Positions 46,510-58,920 of a stretch of DNA of 64,000 nt are shown here, one piece after another. Source of the DNA: Kingdonia uniflora (lineage: Eukaryota > Streptophyta > Magnoliopsida > Ranunculales > Circaeasteraceae); NCBI GenBank assembly GCA_014058105.1, contig JACGCM010001594.1, forward strand, positions 1,691,841 to 1,755,840. The letters run 5' to 3'. The position numbers and the translations under genes were made by a program. Under the pieces are notes generated by a model, which made no database searches, was not told the DNA's origin, and saw nothing but the letters and a program-made list of their open reading frames with translations. Positions within the stretch are counted from its first letter, which is position 1, and each line of letters opens with the position of its first letter.

Positions 46510-47122
46510 TGTAGGGACCTATCCCCCGACCTAACCCAATTTAAAATACCTTCAATTCGAGCTACCTCCATATTAGACTCACGCATTTTTTACGTGACGT
46601 AAATAATCTGCATTGACACCTACATCATGAACTGATGAAGAACGTGGGTCGAACACAATAGAAAAGCATGAATAAGTCAAGGATACTTGTCTCTCACGAA
46701 CTTAATAGTTACTCAGTCAACCACCATTTACCTCAGTATTTGGAGAATGTACTTCAACACGATAATGAACTGTAGGCAAGGCCTATATAAGGAAATCTTT
46801 TTAAAGGAGGCAAGACCAGAAAAATATATGAGCAATCACCAAGAAAACCATATTTTCTTGATTCTCAAAAACTAAATTTCTTATTTACAAGATCAAGTAT
46901 TTTTAGTTCCAGAGATCACTTGTAATAAGATATCAGCCTCAAGCAATAAAAGTTACTGTTACTAAAACCCTCAACTCGAGGTCATTATTTTTTACCTATT
47001 CAAAGCTTTTCCACGCTAAATCACATGTGTTATTTATTATTTTACATTAGTTTTTGTAATAAGAACATTGGTAAAAGAGCTAATTTAAAGCCATCTTGAG
47101 CTTACAAAATTAGGCCATTACT
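46510..47122 (+). repeat. Element C 3' LTR
   Basis: 613 bp, tgtagggacctatccc to gccattact, matching 33503-34117. The terminal CA has become CT. The target copy caatc follows at 47123-47127, after which the hAT sequence resumes. Confidence 0.93.
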
Positions 47123-48150
47123 CAATCAAGAATTCTAGAAAAATATTTTGTTTTCATAATAGTTTGAAGGATCACACTCTTCACTTTGTACGATAAAATA
47201 GTAATCAATTAATTTTGAATTTTATGACTCAAATAATGATTATGAATTGTTTTAATAGATTTGTCATGAAGATTCTTACTTGCTTGAAAAGGAAAAATAT
47301 GTTCCTTTATCACTTGATCCCTTTCACCAATCATTACTATTAAGCCTAAACAAATTCTATTATTTACTTCATAAATTTTCTTACTATCTCCACGAAATGC
47401 CAAGTTTTATTTACCAAGATATTTTACTACCGAAGTTATTCTATTCATTACTGCCCTACAATGTCCTTTTTTCTTATTGACATGGTTTTGAAGATCTTAA
47501 CCAATTGTTTGATTTGTTTCTAATCTAGTTTTTAATTTAATCCAATAAATACACGTGATATGTTCATTACCCAACTCATGCTTTTAAAGCCTAATACTGA
47601 GATGTACCCAATTTCTTAAATTCTTAATTTCCTAAATTACTTACTTGGGGTCCTTTAGCAAATAACTTATAACAAAAACATTAAACTTTATTCATACCTT
47701 GTGAATAAACAAGCCACTTTCTGTCATGTTTTTTGTCGTTCGGTAAATAACGAGTATAATGTATTGAAGAGAGACGTCTCCTAATTTTATCTTTAGGGAC
47801 TTTTTTAAATGCTGTATCTCATGGATATCCATTTATTACTAATTCATCTATTAAATTTTTGGCAAGATTATCCTTTCTTTTTTGGATCATAAATGTTTAG
47901 AGTATTAAATTTATTTTGTTGTTCATTATTTTGTAAATCAACATTTTCATTATCAAGATTTGCGTTTTCGTTATCATTTAAACAAACATTATCATTTTCA
48001 TTCTCATTCAAATCAACATTTTAATGATTTAAGTTTTCTACATTATACGGTTCTCAATAAATAAATTTCTCAATCGCTCATTGTTGACATTGTACAAATT
48101 TTACTTCTATTTTCCTCCTTTTGTTTTTCTTATCGTTCCCAATTAATTTT
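47123..48150 (-). pseudogene. hAT transposase, N-terminal third
   Basis: From a basic N-terminus near 48150 (PPKKLIGNDKKNK), through an Asn/Glu-rich low-complexity stretch, to LIDELVINGYP, FCYKLFAKG (the TTF zinc-finger part), and an open piece (47403-47209) MAFRGDSKKIYEVNNRICLGLIVMI and HNHYLSHKIQN. It ends KYFSRILD at the element C junction. The domain order is that of TTF-type hAT proteins. Stops are common. Confidence 0.85.
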
Positions 48151-48800
48151 TTAGGAGGTATTTGATTAAATCTAATTTAAATTTCTAAGATTTCACAAGA
48201 AACTATACAAAACAATAATACAAGTACTAAATACTAAGTATAAAATTTCAAAATTAAGTACCATAAATTAAATATGATAGAAAGAGATAGAGATCGATGA
48301 TCAGGATTTTAGGATCGAGCCAATTAAGCCACACAATCAAATCATAAATAATTCGTAGTTAACCCTTTCTTTTGCTTTTATAATCACAAATTCACAATCA
48401 AAATTTAGAATATCAAATCATATTAGCTCATGCCTCTTGGTTAACTCTTGTTCTTACTTCTTGGTTATCACTTAACAACCCACAATCAAATTAAAATTAA
48501 AATTATAACAACTAACAATAAAATTTAGTTAAACCTTGCAACCTTGCTTTAATCTTTTGAGAGATTTTAACAAGAAAGAGAGTAATACTGAGATATGTGA
48601 AGGTTACGAAAGAGATTGAGTGAATTGAATTAAAAAGATTTTAAGCTGTTGGGGAACCAAAGAGTGTTAGAGAGAGAGAGAGTAGGGAAATAACAGAGTA
48701 AGAAAAGGTGGGTATTTTGTTTGTGACTTTGTGGGCCTTGTAAGTTGAATAATGGATTTGGTTTTGTGGCCAAATTTGAACTAGGTCTGGGTTGGTTTTA

Positions 48801-48822
48801 ATATATATATATATATATATAT
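48801..48822 (+). repeat. (TA)n microsatellite near the hAT 5' end
   Basis: Eleven TA units in the hAT leader, between the transposase start and the terminus. Confidence 0.9.
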
Positions 48823-48899
48823 AATTTAGGCAATAGGCAATTTTTTTTTCTTTGGGCCCTGTGCCGTCGTACATGTCGCACACCTCCATGGCAGGGCCT

Positions 48900-49840
48900 A
48901 CTGATGATGAGGCATTGTCCCTAAAAAGGAAGGTCCGAATTCTGTCTCGAATAATAACAGTCCCGAATCAAGATAATTACGAGTAGTGGCCTCTTAGAAG
49001 GGTACTCAAAGAGAGCTTTGGATGGCAACGCCATAGGTAGATCCAGATAATAAAAGCTCAAGTAGGAGACACAAATCCATAAGTCATAGTTTCTCTACTA
49101 GAATCTTTATCGTCTCTCAAAATAATCTCCAACCAGCTTCACAAAACAATCAAAAATCCTCGTTCACAAATCGATCCCCAGTGTGGTTCAACCCTGCTTA
49201 CCCACATAGTGCAGTAGTAACAGAAATTTATTTAAACAAAAATTCCAGTGCAATAATTGCCGTCGTTGCCACCGGGGAAAAGAAGTTAAGTTCACGGTTC
49301 AAGCATTGACTAAATATCAGCTCCCAATCAGAGAGCCTTTTAAGATAACTTTTATTTTTTTATAGAGCTTTAGATTATTTAATTTACTCTTTGTTATAAT
49401 CTCTTTTTTGTATAACTTTCGTGTAGTTTTATTTTATTGCTATTGACTCAGTTGATTGTTTAAATTTCCGCGTCTTAGTAAAGGTAGTAACAAAGGTTAG
49501 GGCTTCACCCTGCGAAGGAAACCACAATCCTTGGGACCACCTACTGGGGATCTATTAAAAGTTATGTCACATGAATTATGATCACCGTCATATCGATCTT
49601 AAATAACAAAAACTTAAAAAATGCTAGAAGATTTCTAAGGGAATTCATCACCTGCGGAACTAGAAAATACCAGACTTGGGTATCAAACACATATTCGTAG
49701 GAAACACTTAAATCTCATGTTATAAAGATTGTTAATTTTGAGCCAAAAGTAACATTCCCCTCTTTTGGGTGACCCACACAGTTCAGCGAGGTTACTATCC
49801 TCGCAATTTGTGGCCAACTAACCTAGTGGGAAAAAGTTGT
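48900..49840 (+). other. Unassigned sequence
   Basis: No supported gene. A short plus-strand frame near 49230-49320 with a CNNCRRCHRG motif is too short to call. It lies between the hAT terminus and the copia remnant, so it may be host intergenic DNA or the decayed 3' end of the copia element. Confidence 0.4.
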
Positions 49841-50036
49841 GCATAGGTGGCGAAGGCAATACGATATATTAGTTTCATAGTCATAGAAGGCAGAGGCAAT
49901 ACTATATACTAGTCTCATAGGAGGTAGGGGAAATACTTTATACCAATGTTAGCCTTCAACTAACATTGATGTGATCCGCCATAAACTTATAGCTAGTTTC
50001 CTACTAACATTGCTGTGATCCGCCATAAACCGCAAC
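49841..50036 (+). repeat. Two short imperfect tandem repeats
   Basis: ggcgaaggcaatacgatatattagtttcatag and two variants (ggcagaggcaatactatatactag, ggtaggggaaatactttatacc) follow in a row to about 49945. Then ctaacattgatgtgatccgccataaac is repeated twice up to 50030. Confidence 0.75.
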
Positions 50037-50039
50037 AAA

Positions 50040-50690
50040 CACATTTTTTCTTAATGGTTTGATGAAGTCACAACATTGTCTGCTTTATTGGATGTTAAGA
50101 TATTGTCGTTTCTCCATAAGTAAAAATATATCTTATCTGAGAAAGGACCCTTTATGGATATAATACTTTAGCTGAATACACGTAACCATCTAACTTCAAT
50201 TTGCATGTGATGGTGTTTGAGTTAAACAATCTCAAATCAACTTTACGACTTAGATAGTAGCAAGTAGGGTAGGCTTGGAATTGTGGCATGCTAACAAGTT
50301 CATTGTAAATGAAATATTAGGTTTTATATAACTTGTAGGATAAAAAAAAGTGCAAATAACTCCTAAATACGGCACTTCAGACCCAAGGGGCTGTTCACCA
50401 TCTTTAGGAAGATAAAATTGACCACTAAATACTTCTTGTGTCCTAACGACCATTGGTGTCCCCAACAGTTGAACATATCAAAGTGATAGTTTCAACACCT
50501 TCTCTGTATATGAGACTTTGTGGACCAAGAATATTCTACCACTAAGATGATTAATTTGCAAGCTGGGACAATACTTAGTTTTACCAAAGTTTTTTATCTC
50601 GAATTTTTTCTTGAGTTTTTCAAAGGCGTGAGTAATTTATTCAGGAGTTCTACTGATATTTAAATCACAGGCACTCACTATTTTGAATGA
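50040..50690 (-). pseudogene. Ty1/copia (TNT1-like) RT and RNase H fragment
   Basis: The minus strand gives HAFEKLKKKFEIKNFGKTKYCPSLQINHL, VSYTEKVLK, GTPMVVRTQEVF, SEVPYLGVICTFFYPTSYIKPNISFTMNLLA, and after a gap DPHKGPFSDK-like and ADNVVTSSNH-like blocks. These match, in order, the end of RT and the RNase H region of TNT1-type copia polyproteins. Stops and a frameshift are present. No paired LTRs were found, so I call only the fragment. Confidence 0.85.
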
Positions 50691-51686
50691 TTCGCAGACG
50701 AGCCCTGATTAGCTAACCCATGGCGAGCTAGATAGCTACCCCACTAATAAGATACCTCTGTTCATGGTATTGTTAAAGGATTTTGAATGGTTTAATTAAT
50801 CTCAATAAGAGGCCCATTTTGATAAGGAAGGTTTGTAATCTACTAGGACTCTCAAATAGAAATAAAATATAGACTTCATGAGGATTTTGGGGGAGTTGTT
50901 TTTACTCAAAAAACATATATGTGTGAACAGAGAGAAGGAAAATGGACTAAAAGAGTCATCTACTTTCCTCTTCCATGTGGACCAATCAAAAGTACCGGGG
51001 TAGCTAGCTAGATCCCTCATGGGTGTTAGCTATTCATTTTCCTTCGTAGATCCAATCTAAGGATTTAAGTTTTTAACCTCATCAACCATGTCAAGCAAGC
51101 CTTTAGTAGATTTGTTTTCATAAAAATATAAAGCTTCTGGCTTTCCTTTTAAGAATTTTGTGCACGGTGAAAAAGAACTTGCATGCCACACTAGCAAAAT
51201 TAAAGAGAATAACAACCGTATTGCAAAGAAATCTCTTGTAAGCTCGAAAACTAATATATAACACAGACCCCCCACAATTTGATTCACATGAAAAATAATT
51301 TGTTCAGATTTAACCAAAAGGAAAAGGAAAAGTAATTGAGTAACATAGTCGTAACAAGTATTTGCTGCGGTACATAAACATTACAAACTCACATGACTAT
51401 GACTAATCAAATGGCAACCCTGGGATTTTGCATCATAATTGACCATAGGAGGGATAAAACCACGTAAACTTTTACTGAACAAGGTCACTTAAGAAATTAG
51501 AGAGATGTGGGATGTTAATCTTTTGTTGACCAGAGCTAATAGCCTTTGCAGTACCACCATCTTCTCCCTGGACTGCCATTTCAATTAACATATAGTGTTT
51601 CTTGATCGGCATTTGCCACAAATATATCATTCATACAAAATAAAAAAGTTAGGAATAAGACCTATATGAATTTTGTTAGATCTTCT
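50691..51686 (-). other. Unassigned, possibly copia-internal
   Basis: Minus-strand frames of 72 and 86 codons (51020-50802, 51317-51057) have no recognised motif. The stretch lies between the copia RT fragment and the copia-type primer-binding site at 56348-56360, from which it is separated by the solo LTR. It may be eroded copia interior. Confidence 0.35.
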
Positions 51687-52158
51687 TGTCATGGCCCAAA
51701 ATCCAGTAATCGGTAGCTGGACCAATTACTAAGATTCGAGGATGTGCAGGTCAGGGAATCCAAAGATTCGCCCCACAAAAAACCGAGCCGTAGACAAATT
51801 CTGGCTCAGTCATTCACAATAGTATCACAACAAAGTAATAAGGAAAAACAGAAATAGCGGAAGACTAAGATAACAAATATCTAAAGGTAAGATTCTACAA
51901 ACCTCTACGCAGCAAACCCAACAGTAATAACTGGAGAATGAGCCTCTAGCTCAGCATCCCAAAGATCACCACAGCAGCAACTAAAACCTGAAACAACCTG
52001 CCACTGAAAGGGGGATGCGAGAGTGAGCAAACAGCGAGCTCACTAACTCCCAAGAATAGCTAAACGATTATACTAACCAATGAAATGGATATAATATTAA
52101 TGATAATAAGATATAATAATATCTAACGATAAGCAATATATATATATATATAAATATA

Positions 52159-52314
52159 TATAGGATGCCTAACAGGTATCTAATAGGTACATAACTAGTC
52201 TAATAATTATATGTAGCTATACTATAATTATACATATATAGGATGCCTAACAGGTATCTAATAGGTACATAACTAGTCTAATAATTATATGTAACTATAC
52301 TATAATTATACATA
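52159..52314 (+). repeat. 78-bp tandem duplication in the solo LTR
   Basis: ataggatgcctaacaggtat... at 52159 recurs 78 bp later, with only one or two differences over the unit. It is preceded by a short TA-rich tract. Confidence 0.92.
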
Positions 52315-55229
52315 CACATCTCGAGCAAAAGAGTGCCAAGACTATAACTACACTCCAGTCCCAAGGACTACTAACTACACTCTAATCACTACCATGGCCC
52401 GCGGTGCCACAAACGACTAACTTACCTCAGAAATACAATCACACACGAGGGTAAACAACCCTCGGCCAACTATAATTCAACCGGGTTATCCAACCCCAAC
52501 CAGGAACAACTCCGAAACTATCACAAGCTAAGCGAGATCGCCCACAACCAGATACCAGCCTAAAGCTCACAACAACCAACTAGACTAATTAACCTAATAA
52601 ATTACTTGGATACAGAAGATGGAGGAATAGTACACAGAGGAGAGGAATCGATGCACAAGGAAGATGAATCTAATTATACCGTAAATCAATTAGGAGAAGA
52701 GGAATTTAATAAGCGGAGAAGAATAAAAAGAACTAGGATAATCCCATAATTATCCCAATACAATGATATGTTATGATGATGATATGATGGAATGAGATAA
52801 TCTTATAATTATCCCAAGTACAGAAGATTCTATATTAAACATAATGCACAAAGGGTTAATGATTTATATCGGAAGAACCTACGATAAGGAAGTGTGCGGA
52901 GATACAATGATATGATTGATGATGATGATGATGCAGAATGATTTAGTGATGTCAACCCAATGGGCTAGCCCCCAAGACTAAAGTGGACTGACAGCCGCTG
53001 AAAAGGGATTTACCTTACCGGATATAGTTGGATACAAGGGTACGATGTGCTGCACTAGCTCGACCAGACTAAAGGATATTATATCAATCTATTAAATCCC
53101 ACAAGGCCAATGTCTAAACTATATATACATTAAGAGGCATTTCAACCTCTAGGCTAAGCCCTGTACCGGATAGTAAATACTATCTCATACCATCCCACAC
53201 TCCCGAATTGGTGACTAGGTAAAATAGTATCCATCCTGGACCCACCTTTCTATTTTAACCCGATTTAAGGAATCTCAGAACCTCTCGAGGGTCAGCTGAT
53301 ACGGAGTTATTTATGTATTCAATCGCAGTAAGATAAGGAGAGAATATATTATCTATGTATGTGAGCAAAAATCCTAAAGACTGAAACACAACTACTGCTA
53401 GCACAGCCAGTATACAATAAGATAACCACCTGCCTGAGAGCGTGGCAACTAAAACTAACACAGATGCCCTCCTGTAACTTAGTTGCTCCATCTAAACCTA
53501 GATGAAACAACAACTTAACCATCATGACATCTAAACAACATCAGTCTCTAAGACTCCTCAAGCGATATGATTACCATCAAATGCTACAGTACTCTAGCTG
53601 TCAACAAAGACTAGTACTCATGGGGTGACCTACAAGTGTCCAACAAGTAGTCAATAATCCCCAATAACAAAACTACTCACAATCCTCCTAATCATGTACA
53701 TAAGTCACCAGTATGGATGTATAGGAACCGGATTCAACAGGAGGTTTCAGCCTCATTCCAGCATCTCGGGTGACGTACAACTTTATAGACCACCTGGCTC
53801 AACTGTGTACCTCACTGCGCCATGTTGTCTCGCTGCCTCCTAGATGACGGAAGGGAACACAGCCCTAACAGCCTCATCCCAGGGAAAGAAGGCTTATGGG
53901 TAAGCTCTATTAACTCTATGAATTATAAGGACAATAAGTGTCACAACACGATAAGCAAACAATCCTAAGGCAAACCATCAGAAGTTCAATATCCACGACC
54001 AACCACCACGGACAAGCCATCTGCTCACCACCAACAACTAACAGTCCAGGAGATACCACACTCCCACATGGAATCCAACATTCTAAACACCCACCAATCA
54101 CAATGACAGTGCTCAAGAACTAGGCCTCGAGAACACAGAGTACACCTAGACTAGTCCTAAGACTAATCAAAACAATAGCAGGCAAGAGGACAAGCTCTGA
54201 ATCGAAGACCATGTCTTACTGAAGCTATGTCGCCCCAAGACTACCCTAAAACCAAGTCCAACAACCTAAATAACCAAGGTGCTATACTATAAGATGAGAA
54301 CTATAGTCTCTGAACTACACTATCTCTGAGAAATGGTGGCTAAACCACATGCCGTCCATATATCTCTACTAATCGTCAAACCTAGTGCCCTGAAGCAAGC
54401 TGGGCACCTTAATAACTAACCAACAATACTACACTCAATATATTATATATATATATATAAATATAGCGATGCTGAGGCATCGCAACACACTGAGAAATGC
54501 CTTTGTTCTCAACCTCAATGAAGAAAAGATCCATGATAACCACCTTCAATGAAATCGGTCTAAGAGGAATCTCAAAAGTCATTGTCACATCGACGACAAC
54601 AGAGAATAACCTCCTCTGGCTAATCATAACCTACGGATTCTATCTAATAACTAAACTCATATTGTTGTAGGTTTTACTAACTTATCAAACCCTTAAATAC
54701 TCTTGCCTAAGGTATGCTAAACGGATAACCCGTAAAAATGTCCTCAACAATTAACCTTATACTAACCTAATAACAGATATAACATTTTATACTAGGCATT
54801 TCTATAACTCACAAATCAGGATAATAATCTAGCTATTCAGAAAGATAAAACTCGCCTGACAAAACAACGCTTAGAACGGTAATCTCGGCAAAACTGTCCA
54901 AACAACACCCCAACTGAAATGTGCTCCACAAAGCGGCAACGGAATGCCTGACAAGCTATCACAATCAATAACGATAACGAGCAACCAATCAATTCAAGAA
55001 AACAAAAGTAAACCGAAACCCTAGAATCACAAATCACAAATCGGAAAGGAAAGGGGCAATACTCACCCAAGGAAAGGAGAGGAAGCTCGCCCAACAACGA
55101 TGCCAAACACTGAGGAATCGATCAAATTAAAGTGAGGGAGAGGGTGAGTGGAGAGTGAGAGAGAGAATTGAGAGAGTGAAGAAGAAGAATGAAAATGAAA
55201 ACTAAAAAAAAGGATAAAATACCCGCCAA

Positions 55230-55397
55230 GTCGTTCGAACGACAATGGAGTCGTTTGAATGGACAAGGAAGACACTGAAAGGACACAAAAGTCGCTCGAA
55301 TGTACCCAGAAGTCGTTCGAAGGATTAGAAAAACATGGGCCAAATTCTAGAGGGAATGAAACTTCGTTTGATAGGTCGTTCGAACGACCTATCAAAC
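55230..55397. repeat. Palindromic ttcgaa motifs, including a perfect 32-bp palindrome
   Basis: 55366-55397 is a perfect 32-bp palindrome centred on ttcgaa. gtcgttcgaacgac (14 bp, palindromic) occurs at 55230-55243, and imperfect half copies (gtcgtttgaatgg, gtcgctcgaatg, gtcgttcgaagg) lie between. The cluster lies in the last kilobase of the solo LTR. Confidence 0.9.
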
Positions 55398-56347
55398 AAC
55401 TGAGAGATTTCAGGCAAATCCTAAGACCCTCTCAAACCAAAGGATCACCCCAGACACCCCAGAAACACCACGGACCACGGACCACCACCACTACCACACA
55501 CACACTACTACAACCCCAACACAGGCTTTCAAAAGTAGAAATACCATCTCCACTACCTCACGGCCACCAAAACGCCTAAACCCCCAAAAAGGAATCTTTT
55601 CCTCGGGAAGCTCTGAAAACCTACCGGCCAATCCAAGGGCTCACCAGAGCCACCCCGAACTATAGACACACTAATAAAACATCACTACCAAACTTTCTAG
55701 GGGTTCCTGAGGTCTAAACACCACCTCCACCGCCTAATGGCCACCAGAACTTCTAAAACCCAGAAAAATGAATCTAACAGCTAGAAACTTATCTGAAAGG
55801 AATAAGTGGATGTGGAATGGATAGAAAAGATTCATGAGGAATAATATACAAATGTGTGACGTGTTGGAGTGTATACGGAAGCTTTACGGAAGACATAAGG
55901 AATTTTTTTTGAAGAAATGGACAGAAAGGAAGAAAATGGACAGAAAGGAATAAGAATGGACGGGAGGAATCTGACAAGCCAGATAGGAGGGGAAGCATCA
56001 AGGAATCCCAAATCTACCCTAGGATTCCCTAAGATCATACCACACCACCACACAACAACATCATACAACCACCAAGCCACAGCGGGCACCTATAACCAAA
56101 ACACAAACATTTTCACCCCGAAACCACCGAAACCAACAGAACTACCAAAAAGAATCTAATACAAACCTACCAAAAGAAATAACACGGATGCATAACGAAT
56201 AACAATATATGAATAATAGTAACAATACTTAATAATAAACAAAAAAAAAATACCCTAAAATTCCGGGACATTACACTTCTTCTTCATAATATTCATCGCC
56301 TTCCCAATCTTCATCACCCCATGATTGTGGTGGTCGATTAAGACCTA

Positions 56348-56360
56348 GGCCCTGATGCCA
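56348..56360 (-). other. Possible copia primer-binding site
   Basis: The minus strand reads tggcatcagggcc, two changes from tggtatcagagcc, the initiator tRNA-Met site of plant copia elements. If correct, a minus-strand copia leader starts here, its 5' LTR lies to the right, and the solo LTR inserted 70 bp into its internal region. Confidence 0.45.
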
Positions 56361-58127
56361 TTTATGACGTGAATGCGTAAATTAAGGAAAAGAAATGAAA
56401 CATCATTGATTTAGACTATAAACTCTCCCTTTTATTGAATTGAAATAACCCTAATAACTAAATAACCTAATAACCCTAAATATCAACTAAGAATCTAAAG
56501 ACCTAGGGGATGGATTTTTATAAGGAAAATCCCCAATCCACTAATATTAGGGTTCCTAAAATTATGAGACCCGCCCCAACAACTAACCCACTACATCAAT
56601 AACTGAAATAAATAAAATAAATTAAAAGTAGAGATAATGACGTCAACTGAGCGACCTAGAGGGAGACGCTATTTCTTTAAGTATATGTATGCGGTCATGA
56701 GAGCCGTGATATATTATGTTATTATATATTGTTTGCTGCTAACTCAAACGTCACCGGCAAGAAGAAAATCTTACACGAATACTTTATAATTATCCATAAA
56801 CTTGAATTGGACTTTGAGTTCATCATACCCCAATGATTTATTTCACAAAAATCATGTCAACGTGATACGATTACACCATGTTTAATATTCCATGACTCAT
56901 ATCGTGTATTATTGATCTAGGAGATACATACATAATGCCAGTTGGAAAGGGAGTTTGATGTGTCTTAAAAATGTACTCGCAAGTGCATGATTCGTTTGAT
57001 ATGTGTATAGGGCAAGTGAGGTCGAACCCACAAGGACTTGAATTTTATCGTATCTTTTAGTTTTGTTTTTGCTTATAAAAATGGTAATTAATGAAAATAA
57101 AGAGAATCTAGTTTATGAATATCGAATAACAAAGGTAGATATAAAATAATAAAAATGACAATTAAGGTTTTGGATCTTAGCACCATTAACATATACTAGC
57201 TAATTTAATCTAAAGTTCCCAATTTGAAGAATATTATTTTGATGACCTAATCGTTGAATAATTACTCATTATAATCAAAGAATCGAGATGCACATATTAT
57301 GTAACTTGGTATGTGATGAAAATACAACTTGTTAAATTTTTTAGTTAAATACAAGATGCTACTTAAAATCATACGACTCACATAATATATGAAAATCTAA
57401 TCCTAATGATCAATTTAATAAACATCTAAAATCTTATAAAACATATACTATATCTCTCCTTAAAGAGAACATAATATATTAATATAAGTACTCTTCAAAT
57501 AATTAATGAAAAATTAGCATATAATGACTATGGGAACCTTAGATTAAATATAGCTAAGTACATATATATATATATATATATTTAGGGTGGTGGTGGTGGT
57601 GGTGGTACATATAAGCGGTTTAGCCGACCATCTAACAATTAAACTCTAGTACTTTTACTTCTCTTCTCAAGCTTCCTACTCTCAAGCACTCCTAGTACTC
57701 TTCCCTCCCCCTTCTTCTCCAACATAACATATGCCATTCTTTTATAAGGGAAGGGTAAGGCATCAAAAGTCATGACACAAATGTGAAATTCTAAATAGTA
57801 AGGCCACAAGTAACATTTATTGTACATATCATTTCCTTCAAGAATCACGACTTTGAATTCTTCTTTCCTTTAAAAAAATTTGGCCAATCAAAAATGCATA
57901 TTTCTGGATCTACCTGGCCCTACATCACTATTGGAAAATAGTTAAAAATGTCGCTTTTAAGCTGTAATGTGCTTTGATTATGGAAAACCTGCATTATTAA
58001 AATTAACCATTAGATATTACTAATTAAGTAAAATAATGACTTAACCAAATATAAATTCAAGGGTAAAATGGCCAATATTCCTTTCCCATTAGAGTTCCAT
58101 GTACAATATGTGTACAACTACACTTAT
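56361..58127 (+). other. Unassigned AT-rich sequence with microsatellites
   Basis: No supported gene. A (TA)n tract lies at about 57562-57582, followed by (GGT)n at 57585-57606. A segment near 56960-57040 (actcgcaagtgcatgattcg...gtcgaacccacaaggac) resembles a motif common near plant transposon ends, but I cannot assign it. A 69-codon minus-strand frame near 57700 has no motif. Confidence 0.4.
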
Positions 58128-58699
58128 TGTAATGGCCTAATTCTGTAGCTCGAAATGGCTCGGAATTAGTTTTACACCAATGTACCTATGATAAAAACTA
58201 ATGTAAAGCAAGAAATGACACAGTTGATTTAGCGTGGAAAACCTTTAAATAGGTAAAAAACCACAACCTCGAGTTGAGGGTTTATGAATAGTAACTTTAA
58301 TTGCTTGAGGCTGATATCTTATTACAAGTGATCTCTCAAACTAGAAATACTTGATCTTGTAACTAAGAAGCTTTGTGTTAGAGTATAACAAATCTAGTTT
58401 TTCTTGGTCCTTTGTCTCTTCTAGAACTTTTTCTTTGTATAGACCTTACCCGCAGCTTATTGTCATGTTGAAGCACGTTCTTCGAATAATGAGGTAAGTG
58501 GTGGTTAACTGTGTAACTGTTGAGTTCGTGGGAGACAGGTGTCTTTGACTTGCTCATATTATTTTGTTGTGTTCAATCCATGTTCTTTATCAGTTCGTGG
58601 TCTAGACGTCAATGTTGACTATTTATGTCATGTGTGAAATGTATGAGTCTAATATGGTGGTAGTTCAAATTTGGTTAGGTCATGGGTTAGGTCCCTACA
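58128..58699 (-). repeat. E1 LTR (minus strand, 3' LTR of a C-like element)
   Basis: 572 bp, tgtaatggcc to ccctaca on the plus strand, the reverse of the C-type LTR (tgtaggg...ggccattaca). The next bases (atcgccccctcacaact) are the reverse of C's polypurine tract, and 58700-58920 is homologous to the last internal bases of C, ending gctctgctatgaatgatgac. It is thus the 3' LTR and 3' interior of a minus-strand element cut off at 58920. Confidence 0.85.
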
Positions 58700-58920
58700 A
58701 TCGCCCCCTCACAACTGAAGGCACGAGTGGCTTTGGTTAAAAAGAGCCTGTGGATTGGTGTTATAAGTTGAAAAAAATTGATGTATTAATGGTGATTTGA
58801 CTGGTTTGGAAATGGTTTTTTTAAGTTTTATGGAGGGATGTATTTGGCATTTATGAAATGGAAAGAATTGATGTACTTGATGCTTGGGGTTTCGAGAGTG
58901 GCTCTGCTATGAATGATGAC

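Larger units (their letters stand above)
33503..47122 (+). mobile_element. Element C: Tat-type Ty3/gypsy retrotransposon inside the hAT
   Basis: 13.6 kb with two LTRs of 615 and 613 bp, a primer-binding site, gag, a shortened protease, RT, RNase H, integrase, a repeat spacer, a five-exon antisense gene, and a polypurine tract (gagggggcga) at the 3' LTR. Target copies are taata on the left and caatc on the right, each one base from taatc. Removing C rejoins the hAT reading frame as KYFSRILD then YTPDSSH. This confirms a nested insertion and its exact ends. Confidence 0.95.
31697..48899 (-). mobile_element. hAT transposon (TTF/DUF4371 type), split by element C
   Basis: The transposase is encoded on the minus strand in two parts either side of element C. 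The right terminus ends cagggccta after a subterminal gggccctgtgccgtcgtacatgtcgc, typical of a plant hAT family with GGGCCC-rich ends. The left terminus is taken at aggccctg (31697), which forms a short inverted repeat with cagggcct (48892-48899). The 8-bp flanks do not match, so the termini are provisional. Without element C the transposon would be about 3.6 kb. Confidence 0.7.
51687..56275. repeat. Solo LTR, 4.6 kb, probably of a long-LTR gypsy element
   Basis: Begins tgtcatggcccaaaatcc and ends attccgggacattaca, with TG...CA termini, and is flanked on both sides by cttct (51682-51686 and 56276-56280). Inside I see no gag or pol motif in any frame, so it is best read as one very long LTR left by recombination between two LTRs. 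LTRs of 3-5 kb with similar TGT-ATGxCCC/GGG-ATTACA ends occur in Tekay/Del-type chromoviruses. A non-autonomous element with undetected short LTRs is the alternative. Confidence 0.75.

Noticed and set aside
48900..49560. Possible host gene exon with a CNNCRRCHRG frame
   Set aside because: Too short, no splice context or supporting homology visible; not called.
54409..55395. Several minus-strand ORFs in the solo LTR
   Set aside because: Low complexity, overlapping in different frames, no family motif; consistent with non-coding LTR sequence.
57562..57606. (TA)n and (GGT)n as regulatory element
   Set aside because: Ordinary microsatellites with no associated gene.
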